Assembly (NCBI RefSeq): GCF_051020765.1
Contig: NC_134933.1
Location: 18,945,461 to 19,009,460, forward strand
DNA length: 64,000 bases
DNA from: Lasioglossum baleicum
Taxonomy: Eukaryota > Arthropoda > Insecta > Hymenoptera > Halictidae
Reading direction: 5' to 3'
Shown: positions 11,558-23,404 of the stretch, in pieces
Numbering within the stretch: the stretch's first letter is position 1
Layout: each line of letters opens with the position of its first letter
Program-made: the position numbers and the translations under genes
The notes under the pieces: generated by a model
Databases searched by the model: none
Seen by the model: the letters and a program-made list of their open reading frames with translations, nothing else
Told to the model about the DNA's origin: nothing

Positions 11558-14099
11558 GTGATAGTACGGACTTGCATACATTTTAAAAAATACAATAAAA
11601 ACGGTTTATTTCATGTAAACCTACACATCTTGCCATATAAATATGCCAGTAGTTCAAGGTGGAAGTGTTAAATTATTGTATTATTCTTTTAAGTAGCTCA
11701 CTTTAAACAGAACTTTCGTATCCCGGTACGGAAACGTGGTAGCAAAAAATTATAATTATTGGGGGGAAAATAAACACCGTTTGTTACCGCGCGATTATTG
11801 TCTGCAAACATTTTATTGCACAGCAAACAATTTACTAATAATTTACAATTCTTTCTCACCTCTTCTGCTTCTCTCTCTTTTTACTCGGATAAAACCGGTC
11901 CTTCTCTTGCTAAATATTTTTGCAGAGGGGGCCCAGAATTTTCGGAAATCTCTGTCGCCGACACCTCAAGCTTAGACTCCCGACACTCGGCTATCGCGTT
12001 ACCGCACTCAGTCCATCTCCAGAAAAATGCCAGAAAAGGAAGCTTGCTCGTCCTCGTGCAAGAACAGCCAGTTCCTTTGATACAACCAGCAACGAAAGGA
12101 ATCCGCGACAGCTCGAGTACGAAGCAAACATGTTTCCCGTTGCACATCCTGCAACCAACTCCGAGAAAAAGCTTGATACCATTTCCAAGGCTCGACTTGG
12201 TCGGAACAAACGAGGAAAAAACAGACAAACTACTTCTCTCTCACCCTCTCTCTTTGGTTTTCTCGAACATTCCTGTGATTAATGCAACGTGGGTAATTAA
12301 AAATAACCCCAGTTACATTGTTCAATTCAAATGACATTCAATCGGAATCTATACGCTCCCCTGCGATTGTAATGCTTCTTCGATCTTGCCTGGGGTCGGA
12401 TTTATTAACCGAGGATCGTTTATATTGCAGAAACATTCAACTTGATTACCTGCAACTAATTAACTCGCCGATTGCGTGTCACTGTAGCCATTAAGAATCA
12501 CGAGGCTGGATAGCAGCCTCCTTTGAAAAAGTTTTTTTTCAATGTCTCAATTTTAACCTTTCACTTGAGAATAAGCATTGAAGATATGTGTCCTATAATT
12601 CGTTTAATTCTATCCTCTTTCATTTTACTCTGGTTCGTTGCAATTAAAATATTTTTATTCAGCACAAAGTCTATTAACTTACAAATGAAAAATAGATACG
12701 TTGTAGTTATCAATATTTTACGGAACGTCAAATGTGCAAAGTATTAATGGGTCCCCGCCTAAAGTATTAATAAACCCGTCCGTCCCTAGTGTTTACCCTA
12801 GTTTAACCCTTTAAATGAGGGGTTAGTCAAATAAAAGTAATAAATATAATATAAAGTAAACTAAAAATAATGCTTTTATTTTTCCTTGACGAATGAGCAA
12901 CAAAGAGGGAACTTTTTGACAAAAGTGCTTGTTGGATCCAGGCCAGCGTAGATGTTCCGTGAGCCTCGTCGTTAAGCATTTTTACTATGGCTGGTTACCG
13001 TTTCTTTGCCGGCAATCGTTGGAGCAGGCGGAACGAGTTCACGCGTACTCTTTCGCGAGAAAACTGCGAGGTTACGAGGGGCTCGGAGAGCTCATAGCTG
13101 GCGCAACGCGTTTCCACGAAGAAATTACTTAGCTGTCGCATGCGGCAATCATCGTAGTCGCGGATCAGACGAGTTCCTGGAATCTACGTACACACATACG
13201 TATTACATTTCCTGTCGTTGTTCCCGATCCCACACGTGTTTCGCCGTTCTATTATGGCGGCGCTATCGCCGCGTTAACACGGCTAAATATTACATTAACG
13301 TCGCGCCACGGCACCATAAATGAAACGAGACACTAATTGCCGATCATGATTTACGCCGGGACCGTTTCAGAAATACGGGTCCGAGTCGGTAATTACCGGG
13401 ACACGAGGTTGATACTTTTTACTCGGCCGTCCGGCGCCCGAGGCTGTATATCGCGGTGCACAGCGCGCGTTCGCTTCAAATAATTTTAATTTCGTCAATT
13501 TCAAAGGAGATACTTGGGACTATATCCTCATTTTTTCAAATTTTGAAAAATTTTTCTGCTATGGAAACATTGCATTTCTTTAAAAGAATTGCAAAATAAA
13601 TTGGTGAAAATACATTTTTTTCAAATGTCAACATTTTTAGTAAATACTAGGAAAATATAAGGAAAAATTATTTTATACTTTTTAGTCCGTTTTAAAAACG
13701 CGGTATTTTTAAAAAATTTATTTTTTATTTCATTTTATATTATACTATCAGCTGCTCGTGGTGTGCCTTCCGGCCCTCCGGGCGGGTTGCCCTGGCGGGG
13801 GGCGCACAATGGGCGCACTAATGACGTCACAACTTTTGACAATATGAAAAAAAATTGTACACACATAGTTTAATTCGTCGATAAGGTAAATTATTATTAT
13901 TAATTTAAAAAAGTCAAAGTGACCTTTACTTTTTTACGTAAAAAGCATTTTTTCAGATTTAAGAATATGCGAGCATGTAGCTCGCCAAGTACATACTGAG
14001 AAACTGTTGTCTAAAACATTTTTTAAGTACACTACCGGAAATGCCTAAAAAATTGGTGACATGACTTAACGGACACACCCTGTATATGTATTTCCAAAA

Positions 14100-14470
14100 A
14101 CTGTTTTTCTTATGGAGAACGTCGGGGTGCGTGTGCACCCCAGTACACAGCTTAAGTACCAAGTTCCTTTTAAAGCCGTACTATTGCATTAAAAATCACC
14201 AATTTTAATGAAATTCGTTCGAATCTTACGTGAAACAAGATCTTTGGAAATTTTCCATTCGTTAACTTTTTATTTCCGTTTTTATCAACTGTGGGCAGCG
14301 TTTACACCCCATACAGAGTGAAGGTTCATGGAAAAAGCTTGACACTATTTTAAGGATTTGAAAATCCTTTGAAATTCGTTCATAGGTCACTAACTTTGAA
14401 CAAAATCCGAAACAGTACTCCAAAAAGTGTCTGATTCCGCGTGAAATAATCCTAGTGGTAGTGGAGCAAG
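14100..14470. repeat. Possible degenerate tandem duplication in an AT-rich repeat block
   Basis: A segment containing GTGCACCCCAGTACACAG near 14,131 has a diverged partner with TTTACACCCCATACAGAG near 14,300, followed in both cases by related sequence. The period is roughly 166 bp. The surrounding 13.5-14.6 kb also contains a GC-rich patch (13,760-13,810) and an ACACCCTGTATA motif seen at ends of insect repeats. Identity is low and the call is tentative. Confidence 0.3.
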
Positions 14471-16511
14471 TTTCAGCGAGTAACATCGAAAAAGCCGAAC
14501 CCTTAAAAAAATCCCCCCGGACGCACTAAAAAGTAAGACAAATCCGGGTGAAACACGAGAAGTATTAAAAGAGTTTTTGGCATCAGGAATGTGTCTATTT
14601 TATTTTATAATATATGTTCTTCTGGAAATGTTGTCTAAATATTTTATTTTGCACGAAGATCAGCAGTCTGATGCTGCGCTTTTTTCAGGATTTCTTCGTT
14701 TGCTTTAATGTGATTTTCATTGAAAAATATAGCTCTCTTGGTGGTCAGCATTCTCTTTGAAAATGTAAAACCAGCTTACCAGACCGTATGTATCTTTTTT
14801 ACAAGGTATTATTCATGTTGAAGAGATGAACACAGCTCGAAACGTCGTATAAAATCCGTAAACAGGCTGCAACGGGATTAATCGTAAGCAGCCAACGTAC
14901 ACAATAAACTTTTTGTGTTTATCGTCGACTGAATTGTAAGCATACACACGTATGAAGAATTTCGGTCAGTTAAATAATGTGAATCGTTTGTTATAACTTT
15001 TTTTTTTAACTGACACGTAGCTAGAACTGACTGTATATTCAGCGTGGAATTTCGTGGGGTGGTTTCATCGTTAAACTTTGATCTATTTACGATAAATAAA
15101 TTATGTGTCTAGTCTTTTATACCTTTATCCAATGAAGTTGCTTTCGGTATTATTCGCAAATATTCAGTCAGTCAATAGGATTGAATCGGATTTCATTAAT
15201 TACGAACAGAAAAATCGCATTTCTCGGGGCGTATTCTACAAAGAAACAATAACAAATAATGTAGAATTGACTCGATGCATTTATTGCGGATCCCTTATTC
15301 ATTAGAATCCACAAATATTGAGAGTCAACGAGCCCGCGTCGATTTCCGCGAATAATTGCGAGAAAAGGCGGGTTGCCGTAAGTTTGTGCAATCAAGAAAC
15401 GATTTTAATTAACGCGGGATCCCTTAATGCCTGTATTACGAGCGGTATTTATGAAATACACGGCGTTCTACGTAATATTGTTACGTAGTGTACCGCTGTT
15501 AACTGGATTAGGTCGACTCGGCGAGAGTTGGCTCCGGGTTCCCACGAGTTGCCACCGGGTTACTTTCTCTCCGTGAACCCGGTTTAGGGTTCGGTTTGGG
15601 TGTTGGTTAGGATCTCGGCCGCGTACAACGAGGTGGTTTGGCTACTCTCAGCGGTCGCGGGGAACGACAATAATCGCGCGTTTCCGGCCGGGTCGTATGT
15701 TAACGGACGAAAAATGACGAGAAAAATACGAGGCAATTACTCTTACGGAGGGCCAAGATGGCGGCGACCGGGACTCGTAAACTTTTGACACGCGAGGAAA
15801 GCTTCGGTAATTAAAAAGTGCGTGGGACGCGTGCTCCACAGTTAATGGTTTCGCTATGACCGGGTTAGAGGGAGAGAGAGGCAACAGCATGATAAAAAAA
15901 AGCAGCAACCGGAAATACCTTTAACCGCGCGCGTGCTAAATCTTGAGGAAACGCGCGCGAAAAGATAAAAGTATTCCCGGGGGAGCGTAAAGCTTCGGGA
16001 GCTTTGTTAACGCAAAGATTTCCTTTTATCTCGGCGAACTTAAAACGGATAACGTTCACTTTGAAAAACGGCGTTAAGGGCTGGCTTTATGATCCGGACG
16101 TGACTCCCCCGTGCCTTTTCAGGCTTACCGTCGCCGCCGCTTCGTTTATTCTGATTCTTTTTACCGGAGGAATATTAAAACATTGGTTCAATTGTGACTG
16201 GTAACAACTGCATAATTCTTGCCGAAACTGGTTTCTCGTTGAACGGAAATTATGATGGTTGGATTCGGTAGAGGGGTTGAAAATCCAAAACACTCAAGAT
16301 TTCAGAAAATTGAAAGAAAATTGAAAGGCATAAAATGTCACAAAATGTTTTCTATAAAATGAGAATTAGAATATTAAGATATGCTAAGAGGGGTTGGTCT
16401 TTCAAACCCCTTCAATTTCACACATCCTATACAAATTGGGAACACTCGGTAAACAAAAGCTGACAAAGTAAGGTTCAATAAGATTCACTGATTAGTAGAT
16501 AATTATATTAG

Positions 16512-16711
16512 ATTGCGGAACTTTATGCAAAATAAAAATTGTTTGCATCAACTGCGACAAACGAGGATCACATAAAAATTTCTTTCATTTTTTAATAATG
16601 TTCATGAGCTGCAATTAATACATTGATGTTCTTTAAGTTGTTTAAATCTCTCTACTGTTTTAAATTGCAACTACTCATTTCTATCATAAATGCATAAAAT
16701 CCGCAGTCTAA
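16512..16711 (+). mobile_element. GACTGCGG-type MITE, complete copy
   Basis: The element starts TA|GATTGCGGAACTTTATGC and ends ATGCATAAAATCCGCAGTC|TA, so the termini are inverted repeats flanked by TA on both sides. The interior shares AAAATTG...TCAACTGCGA and a CTACTGTTTTA block with the copy at 49 kb. TA flanks and lack of coding sequence suggest a non-autonomous Tc1/mariner-type element. Confidence 0.7.
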
Positions 16712-17099
16712 TCATCATTCATCCCAGAGTGAACAATAAAATCCCAGGATCCATACAAACTTTCCAGAACTAATTTCTTCAGTATAACATAAAATGAAAT
16801 ATATGCAACTATAAACATGATTTGATAAATTTGTTCAAGCGGTCAGAGCGTGAACGGGGTGACCCGAATGATCTGATTTTTCCCTCGGCGTTATTTATCG
16901 GGTTTAAACGGACAGTTTCGAAATTGATTCTGAAATTACGTGACGTGCTTCCGTCAGGCCTTAAAAACTTTTCTCTCGCCTCAGCGTGAACTCGCGGGGG
17001 AAGTTACGATATCAGGCCTGTATCTCGGTTTAACCGGATCCCGAGCAAAACGGTGTATAGGATAGATTCCTGCGCGATCAGGATAACGCGAGGCCGCGA

Positions 17100-17150
17100 C
17101 GGCTGTCGGACCCGGCAACTTTATAATTACGTCAGACGGTCCGACAGCCG
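17100..17150. other. Perfect 12-bp hairpin
   Basis: CGGCTGTCGGAC at 17,100-17,111 is the exact reverse complement of GTCCGACAGCCG at 17,139-17,150, with a 27-base loop. The surroundings are CpG-rich. It may be chance or a small structured element; no function is assigned. Confidence 0.5.
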
Positions 17151-17650
17151 ATCCTGGAACTTCTCTTCCCATCGAACTGTCTACAGGGTAAGCGAGTCGA
17201 ACGCAGTGCTCGATTTCGTCGCGCTTTTCGCCGGTCTCGGCTTGGGAGACTTATTTTTACATGTAGTATCACCACCCCCCCCCCCCTGCTCGGTTGTACC
17301 ACCCGTCCGGCTACACCCTGTATAAGAAATCATTAAAGATAGAAACAAAAAGCAGGGTCTCTCAGACGTTGTCCCAGACGCGCAAACGGAAAAACCAATT
17401 TACATAGAAGTTTCTTGTGGAAATAGGAATTTTTTCAGCATAATTAGCACACTGGAAAGAGCATAAATCACACTAACGCACGCTCGCGCAGGTATCCGAT
17501 TAGCGTGATGGTAGGGGCAAGAGCTTCGTTTCGATTCGGATTCCCGAACAAAGAAAGGGAACGTCAGCGCGCGGCGACATTAACTCGACGAAAGAGCTCG
17601 CATATCCCGAGTGACATTGGAAAAGAAGGGTGAAAAAGGAAGAAGTCATA

Positions 17651-17678
<28 letters not shown>
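17651..17678. repeat. (CT)n microsatellite
   Basis: A CT run of about 28 bp. Confidence 0.95.
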
Positions 17679-17681
<3 letters not shown>

Positions 17682-18039
17682 CTTTTAAGCGGAGCATTGA
17701 ATGGTAGGGGGCCGTGCGCGAGTGTAAGAACGAGATTCAACGCGCTGCAAAGAAATTTACTTCTTTGATTGACATTCAAAAGGAGCACTCCGCGCTTCCT
17801 TTAACCTGAATTATGAAAGGATACCGGAGGATAGGCTGGTCTCGTCGCGTCGCGGTGAATTTCCCGGGTGTGCAGCCCCGGGGAAACATTTTTCCGCGAG
17901 AATGGGCGGGACGTAAATATTGACTCGCGAGCACGCCGAGAGTCTTCGTCTCTTTGAGATGAAGAAAATCACGGGCACCCCGGCTGATCGCCAAAATCTA
18001 GAATAAATTATGCTAATCATAGAGAATGTTTCCACTCAC

Positions 18040-18184
18040 TGGCTCTCCATCCGGCACTTGCCCTCCCGCACTTTGCAGTTGTTTTTGAAGTCCTCGTATA
18101 TGTGGTTACACGCCTTTTCGTGTTGGCACACCGTCACCGCGTGGTTGCAGCTGAGCAGCTTGTCGGTCGGGTACGGGTCCTTAT
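18040..18184 (-). CDS. Gfrl: Gfrl internal exon C: start of the second GDNF/GAS1 domain
   Basis: This exon follows exon B after a 5,049-bp intron. The acceptor is TTTTGTTGCAG and the donor GCCA|GTGAGTGG on the minus strand. The exon has 2 bases, 47 codons and 2 bases, so the following intron is phase 2. The peptide starts with a short linker (DKDPYPTDK) and then shows five cysteines (LLSCNHAVTVCQHEKACNHI, then NNCKVREGKC), matching the first half of the second cysteine-rich domain of GFR-alpha proteins. The remainder of that domain, any third domain and the C-terminal membrane anchor or tail must lie to the left of position 1, because no cysteine-rich continuation with proper splice sites was found between 1 and 18,039. 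The CA end of the exon needs one more base from the next exon (His or Gln). The reading frame is intact. Confidence 0.88.
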
Positions 18185-18303
18185 CTGCAACAAAATTAGC
18201 AGATTTTGTCAGTGGATTGCCGGTAACAAGGTCTATAAACAGTCCGAAACAGTATACAGTAATGTTTTTCACGACGCAAAAGACTTATTAAGTTACTTAT
18301 ATC

Positions 18304-18403
18304 TTTATGAAACTTTCATCAATACATTCGTGGCATTTTTCTGATTAAAAAAAGACTAAACACGATATAATTTCAACTGTATTTAATGGTTTAATTGACA
18401 ATG
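18304..18403 (+). repeat. Dispersed repeat shared with 60.75 kb
   Basis: About 100 bp (TTTATGAAACTTTCATCAAT...ACACGATATAATTTCAACTG...) recur in the same orientation at 60,754-60,852 at roughly 80 percent identity by eye. It is probably part of a mobile element, as such sequences are common in hymenopteran genomes. Confidence 0.6.
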
Positions 18404-18433
18404 AACGTTTCGGGCGCAAGGAAGGACAGCGTC

Positions 18434-18545
18434 GAATTCACCCCCGGTTTCGGATCTCGATGGACCGACTGGATAATTGGAAATTCTTTCATACTTTTTA
18501 GTGAATTTTTTCAGTTCGTTTCGTAGTCGGCTTAATTTTTTTTAA
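18434..18545 (+). repeat. Composite repeat: 43-bp block plus AT-rich block
   Basis: Positions 18,434-18,476 match the reverse complement of 24,970-25,012 at 41 of 43 positions (core GATGGACCGACTGGATAA). The adjoining block, 18,478-18,545, matches 24,893-24,957 in the direct orientation (GGAAATT.TTTCATACTT, then GTCGG.TTAATTTTTTT). The two blocks therefore have opposite relative orientation in the two places. Confidence 0.65.
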
Positions 18546-20087
18546 ATAAAATTTTTTTATGCAAATTTACTTCTCCGATCTGCTTTAGTTTGACGAAGTT
18601 GCCTCGACAAACAACAAGTAGCGGGATCATTCTCTAACTGCAAGAATTGTCTCGCATTCCACGGATCCTGCAATATAAGTGCATCGGTGCATTCGCCCCG
18701 AAAAAAAGCGCGCCCACCAAGCAATATTCAAATTGGAAACGATAGGACGCCAGGGTTTTCGCAATCGGATGCTACGGTTCCCAAGGATCGCGAGCCAGGA
18801 TCTCTTGGCAAGGGCTCAGGACTCTTATCATTCAAATCCAGCAGAATTTTCGTGGCCGGGATAGGATCTCCGTAGACAATAAGCATTCCGATCCCTCGGT
18901 GGTTTTCTCCGCGCGATGAGAGACAATGGACCGTCTCGAGGAAGAATCTCGTTGATTGTTAACGCGTGAGAGGTTGGTCTCGCGGAAATAATTGTTGGTC
19001 CGTTGCGCCATTAAGGCAAAGAACGGGAAAAAGGAACACACCTGAGTCCACGAGAGGAGCCAATGAGAGATAAAACAATAAGGGGACACCGGCGCCGCAA
19101 AACGAAGCCCGCGAAAATAATAAAGGCGTTCTCTTATCAAAGAGACAATGAAAACGAAAGAGAGAGGCGTGGTGCTCTAAGTGCGGCGATGCTTCTGTAC
19201 GAGGACAGAATTTTATTTTTAGGGAGGAGGAGAATTATATGAATAATTTGAAAGGGATCTCGAGGTCTCCGATGATAAAAAGCGATCGGATAATGAAACG
19301 GGGCGGACTAATTCTTCGACTAATCTAGAGGGGTGGGTCTTGGAGGGGAGCAGTCTAGTTATATATTAACTGTCGCCCGTTTATTTTGGTAAATAAAGCC
19401 GCCGAGGGAATATCGGGCGGATCGTTCGCGGAAAATGTATAAACAAAAGCGTCGATGAAGTAAGGATAATGGGGTGGAAAGGAGGGCGGCCCGGCATAAA
19501 GGGAAAAAAGAAGTTTCTCTCGCGGAATCGACAGGCAAGAGGAAAGCCATTCTTTTAGCATCGGAGACGAAGAAACGGGATGAGAGAGGGAGAGAGACAA
19601 GGGGGATGGGAGAGCAGCCGGAAAAAAGGATCACGGCTGGAACAGCGGACGTGGGTGAAAAGAAGCGCATTGGGAATTATCCGTGAATCGTTCGGAAATG
19701 CTCAAAAGACCCGACGGCCCGGACGAGCGAGCCCTCGGGAAAATGAACAATGGAGATCGCAGGCGAAACCGCAATGGCGCGGAGGTTATATAAGGGGCCG
19801 CAGTCAAAGATATCGCGATCCCTTTGTTTCTTCGACGAGGGCCGCGACTCCAGTCCTCTCCCCTCTATCTCGCTCTTTCTCTCCCTACCCTTTTTCCGTT
19901 TTCTTTTCATCGAGAGGAAATGCCCGGCTGAGTGGCACCTCGATCAAATTTTTCTCTGTTGCGTCCACGGTCGTTGCCCCCTCCGATAAACCCACCCCGA
20001 GACGATTAGGGTGATACGTCACGAATAGAGAAAGCTGGGGAGACGAGACCTTGGACCTGTTTCGTTATTTTCACAGCGGCAATTTGA

Positions 20088-20320
20088 TTAACCCTTAGCA
20101 CTCGAGCGGTGACTCTGTGAGAGAGGCACCATTAAAAATTGCTGTACCATTATTCAAAATATTGCTTACATTAACACATGTGTTGGTATCAAACCAATAT
20201 TGCTAAACATTTAAGTCAACGATTTCATATCCATAAAATGAAAAAAATCATATGGAATGGAATTATTCTAGATCGAATGAAGTGGTTCATTTGAAAATAG
20301 CTCCGACTGTAAAGGGTTAA
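20088..20320 (+). mobile_element. TTAA-flanked piggyBac-like MITE, complete copy
   Basis: TTAA at 20,088-20,091 is followed by CCCTTAGCACTCGAGCGG, and the right end reads CTGTAAAGGG followed by TTAA at 20,317-20,320. The body is 225 bp and non-coding. The interior is shared with the copies at 3.6 and 11.1 kb. A TTAA target duplication with short CCCTT(T/A) inverted ends is typical of piggyBac-derived MITEs. Confidence 0.75.
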
Positions 20321-20822
20321 ATTTCCAATTTCAATCGTCCACGAAGGGTCAAGTGGAACAACTAACGTGCTACTATTGTAAGAGAAACGAGCGAGGTGCA
20401 CATTAAGTATTACAGACCTCGTTCGTCTTCCCCGGTCTCGACATTCCGGATCGCGGGGTTAATTAATCAAAAAGAGAACTTTCCATCCGTAGAGCGGGAA
20501 GATAAAAAAATTTCTCACCTAAATTGGCGAGAGATCTCTCTCGAGAGATCTCGCGGGAGAGTGGGGCCGAGGTCGCGCTGCGGCACAGCGTCTAATAATT
20601 CGGGTGTAACGAGTCGAGCAATTAGAAGAGTTTGGCCAGAAGCTTAATTACATTTATCCCGGCTGTATAAGCTGAAAGCCGGTCATACGGTGGGGAAACC
20701 GGCGGATAATGAAAGCTCGCCGCCACGCCCGTTTCGAAAACCGGGAAGCTTCGGCACTTAATGAGATTAAATTCGCTCTCGTGCTTCTGGGAGGGGGAGG
20801 AGGTTTGTGGAAGAACAGAGAC

Positions 20823-20825
<3 letters not shown>

Positions 20826-20871
<46 letters not shown>
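20826..20871. repeat. (GA)n microsatellite
   Basis: A GA run of about 46 bp. Confidence 0.95.
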
Positions 20872-20873
<2 letters not shown>

Positions 20874-21780
20874 AAAAACGTGGTCGAAAGAAACTAAGGA
20901 AAGGGAAAACCAAGGGGATGGTAGGAGGGGCGAAGAAAAGAAAGAAAAGAGGCCTGGCAAAGGCACGCGCCACCCTCGCCCCCGTGAAAACGGGGCGCAA
21001 AGATAGCCACCCCCGCAGTCAGGGCCAGGGTCCGATGAAAACAACCTCTCCGAGCTCATGCGGGGCTTTGATGCGCCCCGACGCGATGCACCAGACAGAA
21101 AAAGATCGCGAAGGCGGGCAAATCGGTATTTCGCACGCCACCCGCGAGTGCGATTTGTTGCGCGATCATTTAAACGCTGCCTTATTCCCGAGAACGCGCG
21201 CGGTAAATCTGATGAAAAGCATCCCCTTTCGTCGGAAGCCTACAGGAATTGGGGGAAACTGCAGCGTGGCTTTTCTAGGCTGTTCGATACTTTTTCACGC
21301 GGTTTTAGTTTACGTTTTCGCATCTTTAAAGCGTTTATACGGGGGTTGCTAAAAATGTTCGCGAAATGTTTTTCCCTCTTCTGGTAGATAACGCTGTGGC
21401 TATTTTTCCGATTGGGATATGAAACTGATATCCTAGAATAAAAATTTTCTATTTCGCGTGGATAAAGCCTCGAAAACTGCATGGTCGGTTGCTCGGGAAT
21501 TTTAACATGCATACCTCTAGTTCACGTTGAATCATTTTCCTTTTTCGTGAAAACTTTTCCGAAAAAGTATAAAATTTCGAAATACGTAGTTTAAGCATCG
21601 TGGTAGGGCTGGTGACGACTACCATACCGATTATGCATCATCTTTTATTTATTATCAGCAAAGATGTTTCTGTACGACGCGACGAAAGAGTAGCTAAATG
21701 AATCGCGGAAGAGTGGGACCGCGTAGTGGAGTAGGGAGCGCGAACGCGCGAAGTGAGGATCGCTGAACGCGATCACGTGC

Positions 21781-21940
21781 TACCGAGCGTCGCGCATGAA
21801 AGTGTAACGGTTAAAAACTTAATAGTTTATAAATTTTCTTTTCTGAGCTATGTTTAAAATTTCAAGTCTCTAGCTCATGGGGAAGTTAGTTTAAAATCAA
21901 TTGCAAAATTTGTACCCAACAGACAAACAGACAGACAATC
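21781..21940 (+). repeat. Dispersed repeat with CAGACAGACA tail, copy 1
   Basis: Shared blocks are TACCGAGCGTCGCGC, GTAACGGTTAAA..TTAATAG, TGAGCTATGTTTAAAATTTC, AAGTCTC and a tail ending ACAGACAGACAA. Copies lie at 47,957-48,163 (same strand) and at about 63,690-63,843 (opposite strand). This copy lacks about 50 bp present in the other two. No ORF is seen. The family could be a SINE-like or MITE-like element. Confidence 0.7.
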
Positions 21941-23233
21941 AAAGCGAACGTCGATGGTGAAAATTCTGGCGAATATGGGACGAGAATCGCGGGATCAGGG
22001 ACGAGAAACGCGATTTCGAGCGTAACAAAGACTGTCGGTGTGCGGTTGTTCGATAGCGGTCGAGAGGCATTACGATAATCTTCTCGTCTAGAGTGAGTGG
22101 AAGTCGGGAAGAATGCCGGGAGCAAATATCGCGAGCGATTTCCGCGATTTTCGCGGTGAAAGCTCGAGCCGGATCGGGCCGTGCTCGAGGATGCTCGAGA
22201 AGCGTGCAAGCTCGTCGTTCTCTTTCGGATGCGAAAAGTTCTCCTCCGGCCTGCTTTTCTGGTTCTCGTGTAATGCCGGCGTGGAACTTCAGGTTAAACA
22301 AGAAACGAGCGTCGCGACGTGGCTAGACGAGACGAGACGAGCGTCGGGACGCCGGGACGCCGGGACGCCGGGATTATTGGAAACGTCGCGAGCGGAACGC
22401 GTGTTCGCGACTCGTTAAAAGTTCCCGAGGATCGTTTCTGGCCCGGATCGAGAGAGGGTCGAGAGAGAAGTTTCGAACGGAATCCCTCGTGACGATTAAA
22501 CGCCTGTTAGAGGATTAACGCGTGGTTCTGATCGATCCGCCCTCCATCCCCCGCCTCCCTTTTTTCCCCAGCTGCTGGATTGATCTTAATTGATTTCCCT
22601 TGTCGTCCAGATTCAGGCCGGCGCAGTTTTTTCACGGATCCAGTCTCCACGGTATTTGTAATCTCTAATTTCCGACGACCGATCGCCTAACATTGCTAAT
22701 TGCGGAAAGTGAATGGTATACTGATCCACGGTGCATTCATCACAGAGACAACTCCTTTGAATTTCAAGCTGATCCAATCTTACTAATCAGAGGATCTTGA
22801 TTTTCAACTAGAGTTGACTATATAGGGGTTCGACACCCCTAACTCCGTACATGTGTTTCTCGAGAACCACACAAGATATTCAAACGAATCAAAAGGCATC
22901 TGACACGGACACTTTATCCTTACCTCACATATTTTTTTCAAAATTTTACATCGCTTATCAAGCATAGTAAAAATTCATTCCGTAAGATTATAACATCAGA
23001 AAAATAAAAGTCAGCTGCATATTCTTTGAACATTATTTGTAAACGTTTCCGGGATGGTTCCGTGAGTAGAATATTGTTTACAGAAGTGAAGGCAAATCCT
23101 AATTTGATGTACCGAGAGGGGCAAGACGGACAAGTTTAAGGGGCCCGTCGTAAAGTCGGTGGAAAGTTGCAACCGCTTGGCGAAACTGCTCGAGAACGGA
23201 TAAGAAGAATTTTCTTCGTTCGGGAAAACTTAC

Positions 23234-23404
23234 CCTTCTTCAAGACGTAGATGCAGGGATGGTCGAAGAGGAATTCCCGGAAGCTGTTGCAATCTGGATC
23301 TACGTGGGGCTCCTTGCAGAGGCACGTGGGTCGGAAGTAAGGGAAAGCCTGCAGACTGTGCACGGCCGCCTGACACTTTGTCACTGTCACCGTTGAACAA
23401 GCCA
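23234..23404 (-). CDS. Gfrl: Gfrl internal exon B: second half of the first GDNF/GAS1 domain
   Basis: This exon continues the Gfrl reading frame from exon A after a 27,514-bp intron. The minus-strand acceptor is CTGTTCCAG and the donor is GG|GTAAGT, close to consensus. The exon has 2 bases, 56 codons and 1 base, again phase 1 on both sides. It supplies six cysteines, including the CLC pair (FRPTCLCKEPHVDPDC) and the closing FDHPC. With the four from exon A this completes the ten-cysteine GDNF/GAS1 domain, whose fold is a helical bundle held by disulfides. The domain is extracellular in known relatives, and ligand or partner contact is the expected role. The final G joins AT of exon C to give Asp. 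No stop, frameshift or missing cysteine is seen, so the exon looks functional. The frame stays open beyond both splice sites for a short way but loses all family resemblance there, which supports the boundaries. Confidence 0.9.

Larger units (their letters stand above)
18185..23233 (-). other. Gfrl intron between exons B and C
   Basis: This 5,049-bp phase-1 intron starts with GTAAGT and ends with TTGCAG on the minus strand. It contains dispersed repeats at 18.3-18.5 kb, a TTAA MITE at 20.1 kb, a (GA)n run at 20.8 kb and a repeat with a CAGACAGACA tail at 21.8 kb. The tract at 22,090-22,470 is strongly CpG-rich and open on several frames, with short GACGA and GGGACGCC tandem units near 22,322-22,372. 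I see no additional exon. Confidence 0.75.

Noticed and set aside
11881..12228. Minus-strand frame with about eight cysteines, considered as the next Gfrl exon
   Set aside because: Spacing does not fit the rest of the second GDNF/GAS1 domain, no acceptor with the needed phase 2 was found, and other frames are open over the same bases.
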